NCBI GenBank assembly: GCA_031841125.1
Contig: CM063114.1
Location: forward strand, 8,556,001 to 8,620,000
Direction of reading: 5' to 3'
Source: Acanthococcus lagerstroemiae
Lineage: Eukaryota > Arthropoda > Insecta > Hemiptera > Eriococcidae
DNA length: 64,000 nt
Part shown: positions 58,485 to 64,000 of the stretch, in pieces
Numbering within the stretch: the first letter of the stretch is position 1
How the letters are laid out: every line of letters starts with the position of its first letter
The notes under the pieces: model-generated
Seen by the model: only the letters and a program-made list of their open reading frames with translations
Told to the model about the DNA's origin: nothing
Database searches by the model: none
Made by a program: the position numbers and the translations under genes

Positions 58485-58555
58485 CTGAAAACAAGACAGG
58501 CTACGATTAGACGGCATTACATAATATAAGACAGAAAATGGTTGGCAAAAATTAC

Positions 58556-58652
58556 CTCAAATCCGAAGTACTTTAGAATATCCATTTTACACATAGGACA
58601 CGTTCTATTTTCCAGTAACCACGGATCAATGCATAATTTATGGAATTCGTGT
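58556..58652 (-). CDS. gol: goliath-like E3 ligase, RING-H2 second half
   Basis: Acceptor ctttattacag, donor GTAATT. Frame: [32 protein letters not shown]. It supplies the second H, the sixth C and the final C-x-x-C zinc ligands of a RING-H2 finger. The split codon CG+A makes the arginine of CRHEFH with the previous exon at 63087-63175. [16 protein letters not shown] is diagnostic of the goliath/RNF130 group of PA-TM-RING E3 ubiquitin ligases, which sit in endosomal membranes and recruit an E2 enzyme through this domain. Confidence 0.92.
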
Positions 58653-59220
58653 CTGTAATAAAGTAAATTGATCGATTATTGCACCCGAAAGTTAGAAAAC
58701 TTATTTTTTGTTTCCTAATACGTACCCAGGGGAGTGGAGGCTGAGATCAACAACAGATTTCCTAAAAACAAAGGTGCTTTACCTGTGTACTCAAACTGTT
58801 TTTGTCAATTTTACCATACGAGAGTGATCTTTGTGAGGAGTGGAATTTCAGATTAGACTATTTCACTTTAATTTACATTTCTGTTGAACCTTCAGGAAGT
58901 AACGAAAACTTTTTTATAGTATTTTCAAAGTAGAAAATATTTTGCAGTTCCCCCTCCCCCGTGAAAACGATCGGACTGCGATAAATGTTGTCTCAGATAC
59001 ACAGATACATTTAAATGAATACAAAACACTAAAAGTTTTTTGTGAAACTGTTATTAACTTCTATTTCGGCGGATCATCCCTTATTATCAATGTGACTAGT
59101 AGTAAGGCAATGTAAACTTCGTACAGGTATGCTTAGCCGCCATTTTTATCCTTTTATTCTCCCCATGCAACCCCGATCACCGCTCACGACACGTTCCTAG
59201 AGCTCTGTATACTTCGTGTA
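58653..59220 (-). other. intron of goliath-like gene, first part
   Basis: Intron sequence; nothing else recognised. Confidence 0.5.
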
Positions 59221-59351
59221 AGTACGATCGTCCGCCATTTTGACTCCAACCGTGCCCGTGGATGCCGAATCCGACTATGCGAAGCGTATCGCGTAGTCAA
59301 TTCGGCATCGACGGGGGCGGGGTTGGATTCAAAATGGCGGACGATTGTACT
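59221..59351. repeat. near-perfect palindrome 1
   Basis: agtac-atcgtccgccattttga at the left is inverted at the right end (aaaatggcggacgat-gtact), and the inner parts (gatgccgaat, gactatgcg) continue the pairing up to a ~10-base centre near 59285. Typical of a foldback MITE. It contains many CpG and an YY1-like gccattttg at both ends. Confidence 0.85.
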
Positions 59352-59396
59352 CTCCTATCTAGAGCTTCAACGTTCCGTTAGAGCCCCACATACCCA

Positions 59397-59524
59397 AGTA
59401 TAATGGGCCGCCATTTTGGCTCACAATGCGCCCGCCATGCCGAATTGACTATGCGGTACACTCCGCATAGTTGGAAGCGGCATCCACGGGCACGGTGTGC
59501 GCCAAAATGGCGACTCATTATACT
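59397..59524. repeat. near-perfect palindrome 2, related to palindrome 1
   Basis: agtataatgggccgccattttgg at the left and ccaaaatggcgactcattatact at the right; inner gccgaattgactatgcgg pairs with ccgcatagttggaagcggc. It is homologous to palindrome 1 and in tandem with it, 45 bp apart. An apparent 132-residue open frame starting at 59403 merely crosses it. Confidence 0.85.
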
Positions 59525-59617
59525 CTCCTGTGTGTCGGGCTTTAGTTCCGTGATGCATTCGCTTGTTACTGGAGAAAGTGAGACTCAAAAGTGGGTGGGC
59601 ATGCCCACACAAAGTTT

Positions 59618-60000
59618 AAAGCAGGGATGTCAAAGAAGCTGGAAGCGGAAGCCGGAAGTTTCTATGTATCCTGACTCAAATCGAGAAGCCGGTAGCCGGA
59701 AGCCAATTCCTTTTGGAAGCCAGAAGCTGGAAGAGAAGTCTTTCGTTTATCGGCTTCTTTTTGGCTTCCAAGTTCCAACTCAGAGTCAGCATTTGGCCTA
59801 ACTTGTCAGTAATTATTTATAAGAAAAGAGCTCTTAAACTCGTTGCTTTGAAGTCTAAATAGATTATTTCATTTAAACTTGTTTTGTGCTTCTTATTCTT
59901 TGGAAGGGAGGGGGACTTAAAAGATGCTAGAGGTGAAATAAAGTGAAATGTCGGGAGCTAGAAGTCGGAAGCTGGAAGCTTTTTAAAATTATGGAAACCA
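59618..60000. repeat. GGAAGC-rich repeat
   Basis: cagggatgtcaaagaagctgg followed by many gaagcggaagccggaag variants at 59630-59720 and again at 59950-59985. The start resembles a hAT terminus, but no matching opposite end is seen. Confidence 0.5.
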
Positions 60001-61820
60001 ATCAAAGTTCAAAATCATGACCAGTTTTCGTGTCACTACGAGTACAAACAAGATGTGTAACAAGTTCCCCTCCTCCCTAGAGTCATCCCAGGATCTGAGT
60101 CATTTCCAAATCATATGATCATTTTATGTTTTCGAATGATATGTTTCATGCTAGGACTAAAAGGATGATGGTGAAGATACCACCAGTGGAGTACAACACA
60201 GTTCCCCTTTCCCCTTTCCCAGCCACCAATTTATCCATCCAATACATGAAGAATCTACATCTATACAGTTAGGTTACATGATCATCTCATATGAGTACAA
60301 TGATGAGGGTGTGAAACAAGAGTACTGAGGATTTGTGTTTGGTCACCCGTAAAGATGTTACTGGTGTTATATGATTTTGTCATCTGATTATTTTAACTCT
60401 GTAGCTTTGTAACTCATGTACCGGGTTAGAGAATTTTGAAGAGCAACCGGTGTCATAATTTTCAATTCACAGAACGAGGTATACATTCAGTTTTCATGGA
60501 GTGAAGGCCTCATATCTCGTGGTCATGAGTAGTAATAACATAATTTAGCGATCCAGATTTTAGCTATTCAAAAAATGAAGTTTGCCTTCATTCTCATACA
60601 TACACCTCATTAGACATGAATAGAAAGAGTATGCAGTACAGATTTACCTAACAACCCTCTAAATGTGTGCCAAATTTAAGCTCAGTCGGATTATATTAAC
60701 TCACGCGTAATCGCCCCCTCCCATCCTGCTAAAAATACACCGTTTCGAAATTTTTGCTTCAATTTTTTTTACCTCGTGTGGCATCTGCAGTCTAGGGGAA
60801 GAAGGGGCTGCCGAATTCATAATTAAATAGAATACATATGAATATTGTTTCTGAAGTATTCAGAGCCACTGAGTCCGATTTTCCATATTAGTTTTCCCGA
60901 ACCTGAAAATTGTACGGGGGGCGTGTGTGAGGGTCAAATACGCCATTAAATACAATACCGATACAATACCGATGTCATTTTACAAATTTTCAGGGTACTT
61001 GAATTCAATTTCAGTATGGATTTCTTCTTTATTTGAGATTATTGCATTTCAGCTGGGGCAAAGCTTAACATATAGAGCGCTTGGGAGGGGTGTATATGAA
61101 AGTTGTCGGCGAATACACTACGTGTTTTAAATGATAGGGAATCTTTACGCAAAATTTCTGCAAGGAGGAGGATACGTGGATAAAATTCCTTTACAATGTC
61201 TCAAATATGTTATAGATTTTTTACCTATAGTTATTTCATATGAGGAGGTGACTTCCAACTGCTCTTAGTCCACTTTTTCCGAACATGAATTTTGTAGCGC
61301 TATCAGACAAACGACGAAAGCTACACGCCAGAATTGGATTCGTATTTTTATTTCAATTCTAACTCGAATTATAGGCGTTCGAAGGTAACTCAGTGCTACC
61401 AATCATAGTACGGGAATAGGAACTTTTTTTTAAATTTTTCCAATATTTTCGTTTTTGGACTAAGGTCTGTTCGGAAGTCACCTCCTATGGTTTTTATACA
61501 TCCATTGGAGAGAGGGTGCCAATCCAACTAGGTGAGTCTGAAAGAAGTAGTATTGAGAAATAATGATTGTTTTTAGAACTTGTGGTTAACGGCAACTACA
61601 ATAACCTGCGCCAGAGATCCAAGGGATTCTTGGATTTTCGATTCATGTTATGATAATTGAACGAGGAAGAAAATCCAAAAACCCTGACATTTTCATTTTC
61701 AAAACTCGGTAATCAGGCCACAGTTTTTAACGGACTTATTTTAAACTTACCCAATATCAAATAATAATTTTCCTAATTTCCATTCAACTTCTTTCTCTCA
61801 GCTTCTCTATTTCAAGTAGG
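60001..61820 (-). other. intron of goliath-like gene
   Basis: No feature recognised with confidence. A 67-residue plus-strand frame at 60927 is not convincing. Confidence 0.4.
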
Positions 61821-61867
61821 AATTAATGTACCCCGTAAGACCAAGGTGCCCCATATTGGGCTTCTTC

Positions 61868-61960
61868 TGATCACCGATGCGATACTCGAAAGGGGAGTTT
61901 CCTGGGCCAGGGATACGGTGTCTGGGAAGCCATTTGGCATGCATGCATCGCTATACACTC
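61868..61960 (+). mobile_element. R1-group LINE 3' UTR fragment
   Basis: Matches the reverse complement of about 52940-53035 (gatgcgatactcgaaagg, catgc-tgcatcgc-atac). The flanking sequence has two inverted gccccatattggg-type motifs (61850 and 61968), so it may sit inside another repeat. Confidence 0.6.
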
Positions 61961-62310
61961 CACCAATGAACCCCATATTGGGGCACTTCAGGTTGACCAG
62001 CCAATTTGACATAAATATTTTTGAATATCTGAAACATTCAATTTCCAACGCCTGGACTTTAATACGAAATACTTTTCTTTACACACCCCGACCAGACATA
62101 TTGCCAGATGCTTGATAATTGTTTTTCGCTTCTAGTTATGTACCCCTTATTAGGGCACTTTCCCCGACCAAGAGGAAGATGGAAAGGTCAATTTTAAACA
62201 TAAACTGAAGGACAAATTTTCAACCAAACAACGGAAAGCAAGGACATTATTCATTCGATGAAGAAAAGCAAATTCAAATTTACGGGACAAATGATATAAT
62301 CAAGGAGTGA

Positions 62311-62576
62311 TGTGGTGGGACGTATGGCGATGCACGCATGCCGAAGTGGCCCCTGAGACACCGCACCCCCAGCCCCGGAAACTACCCTTTCGAGCATCAC
62401 ATCAGTGGCCGGAGAGACGCCTTGAGGCCGGCCCGAGCCCCCATTTCGCCTTCTGCTTCCGGTGCGCGCGTCCTGCAAGGGCCATTACGGGGTCCCCTAC
62501 TGACCGAATTTCATACTCCCTGGAAATTTCAGGTTCCCCACAGCCGGACGCGCTTCTTCTTCACTCACTCCTCACA
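62311..62576 (-). mobile_element. R1-group LINE 3' UTR fragment
   Basis: Parallels 52931-53205 base by base from tgt-gtgg-acgtatggcgatg onward, ending in cttcttcttcactcact. An extremely 5'-truncated insertion. Both copies begin at the same base, so this marks the 3' end of the element family. Confidence 0.75.
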
Positions 62577-62770
62577 ATCAAAGAGTAAGAAACTGCTTGA
62601 GTGGGTACCCTTCAACTATAAAAGGAAACGAGGTTGACCTGGCACAAGTTGAGGATGAATTGGTTAAGAGGATGGGGCGTCTTTGGACAAGAAGAACCGA
62701 CAACCGAAAGACATGGAAGCTAGCTGGGGAGGCTTATGCCCGGCAGTGGGAGACTTGAGTTAGGGGTTGA
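62577..62770 (+). pseudogene. RTE-type LINE C-terminal fragment
   Basis: Plus strand encodes MGRLWTRRTDNRKTWKLAGE then AYARQWET and stop, the end of an RTE-type ORF2. It joins directly to the R1-group fragment of opposite orientation. Confidence 0.6.
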
Positions 62771-63086
62771 CACATCTGTGTAGCGAAATAACTGTAAAGA
62801 AAACTCAATGTAATGCCACCCAATTTCAAGTACTAATGAAGCAGTATTAGTATTATGATTATTACAGGGCAAAAACCCTTTTACAATGAGCTGGTACCTT
62901 ATAGCTTGTTAAATTACTGTATTCGAACGTAGAGAAAAAAAAAATTCCCAGAAAGCTAAACTCGTGAACAGTAGTAGTAGTTCGATAATCGTGAGTTTTT
63001 ATAGCGTATTAATTTAAATACACAGTAAGCATAAACTCGTTTATAACCGGCTAATTTTTTTATCGTTCAACACTGTAATTACCTAC

Positions 63087-63175
63087 CGGCAAGGTAGCAA
63101 ACGAACAATATCAGCGGGTTTGAATAGTTCGATACAAATAGCGCAACAATCCGTTTCACCTAAACTGTTGCCATC
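63087..63175 (-). CDS. gol: goliath-like E3 ligase, RING-H2 first half
   Basis: Acceptor ttgctttctttcag, donor GTAGGT. 89 bases: DGNSLGETDCCAICIELFKP, ADIVRLLPC and two bases. C-A-I-C and L-L-P-C are the first three zinc ligands of the RING-H2. The next exon, about 4.4 kb downstream on the minus strand (58556-58652), completes it in phase. The family is type I membrane proteins with an N-terminal signal, a protease-associated domain and one membrane segment; these parts should lie in exons above this one. I found none in 63176-64000. Confidence 0.9.
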
Positions 63176-64000
63176 CTGAAAGAAAGCAAAAAGCAGAAAA
63201 AAAGTTAATAGTCGGCGATAAAAAGTAATACGGTTGAATTTTCGACTTAAAATGTGCGTATATTAATAATGGCAGGTTCATTTCTACCGCCTACAGATGA
63301 GACGAAATTTGTAACGTGTGTTGCCTCACAATTTGATCATCGATCCGTCGTTCGTGCCTCGTAAAACAGGTATAGGCTGGATAAGATACTTATCGAGATC
63401 ATTTGGGTTACTCTATCGTTTCCTATGCCAAGGGCAGTTCTCTGACGACACACCAGTAGTCAGTTTTGACTGAAACACGCACATAGCCAATCTCACACAG
63501 AAATCAGAATGAACGAAGCTTAAGCAAGTCTCTTCTAGTCAGCCGCTGATTCCATAGATCCGAACATTTTTGAAAACGCGTTCCTTCATTCGCAAACAGA
63601 TCTTTAAACGGCCAAGAATCTCCAAGATTTGGACCTTATCACTCCATATCATACATCAGATCGATCTGCCATAGCACCAGACCACATCGCATTTGACAAA
63701 ACTGGCACGGAAAGCTTTATAGTATTATCTCAACAGAAACCGCTTGGCAAAATACTCCATCGGTTTCCAGTTTTCGATGTTTCTCAAAAATAGCCTTACT
63801 TTATAGGCGGGCCAATTTTCGTTACTTCTCTTCAGAGAAATTAGGTATAAGGATGTACGAGGTCTTGTATCTAGATCTGCCCAAGAAAATTAGTCGCTGA
63901 GTAGGATGTAAGCGCTACAACATTCCAGTGGAGATCGCAATAATACTAAAGATGGATTTCGTGACCATAGTAACCTTAGAACTGAAAGATATACTGCGTT
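63176..64000 (-). other. intron of goliath-like gene, to window end
   Basis: No further exon with convincing splice sites and goliath-like sequence was found here, so the upstream exons lie outside the window. Confidence 0.45.

Noticed and set aside
59403..59801. 132-residue plus-strand open frame
   Set aside because: It runs through a palindrome and the GGAAGC repeat; no protein features.
63540..63610. possible upstream goliath exon on the minus strand
   Set aside because: The open stretch (ICLRMKERVFKNVRIYG) lacks splice sites and does not resemble the membrane-proximal part of the family.

Overview
The window looks like a eukaryotic, almost certainly arthropod (probably insect), nuclear sequence. 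It is AT-rich, has split genes with GT-AG introns, and is crowded with non-LTR retrotransposon remnants, tRNA-derived SINEs, small inverted-repeat transposons (MITEs), satellites and at least one insertion of mitochondrial DNA. There are no operons, ribosome binding sites or CRISPR arrays. The species cannot be fixed from the sequence alone.

Layout. 1-6500: an R1/I-group LINE remnant on the minus strand, split by a nested RTE-type LINE (1686-5899, plus strand) with a clean 11-bp target site duplication; a foldback MITE lies at its edge. 6826-6958: a weak candidate exon. 7600-11130: a satellite of about 285-bp units carrying a mitochondrial nad4-like insertion. 11265-16620: several other tandem and dispersed repeats, including a ~120-bp and a 61-bp array. 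16630-17050: the 3' end of another RTE LINE.

17060-39500: the most unusual part, three copies (A, B, C) of a large module in direct orientation. Each module has on the plus strand a strikingly well preserved ~1.3-1.6 kb non-coding block, with a TATA-like promoter in A and C and a shared 3' splice site. In the other half, on the minus strand, lie more diverged short exons of an unrecognised multi-exon gene. Reading frames are kept between copies while nearby introns have drifted. Copies differ by frameshifts, exon loss and an exon duplication, so some are probably pseudogenes. A SINE, an AT-rich insertion and a minus-strand LINE (32310-34415) sit in or between modules. A rearranged fourth fragment lies at 48299-48486, and an inverted scrap of the module 5' end at 43440-43560.

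45005-63175: the 3' part of one recognisable host gene on the minus strand, a goliath/RNF130-type RING-H2 E3 ubiquitin ligase. I rebuilt five exons with matching splice phases, ending in a stop at 45005. Its 5' part (signal peptide, PA domain, membrane segment) must lie beyond position 64000. Its introns hold a ~165-bp tandem repeat, a second SINE family, a large hairpin (51062-51282), a 5'-truncated R1-group LINE (52931-55870), MITEs and a pair of related palindromes (59221-59524).

Apart from the goliath-like gene and the unproven A/B/C genes, the coding content is transposon-derived and broken.
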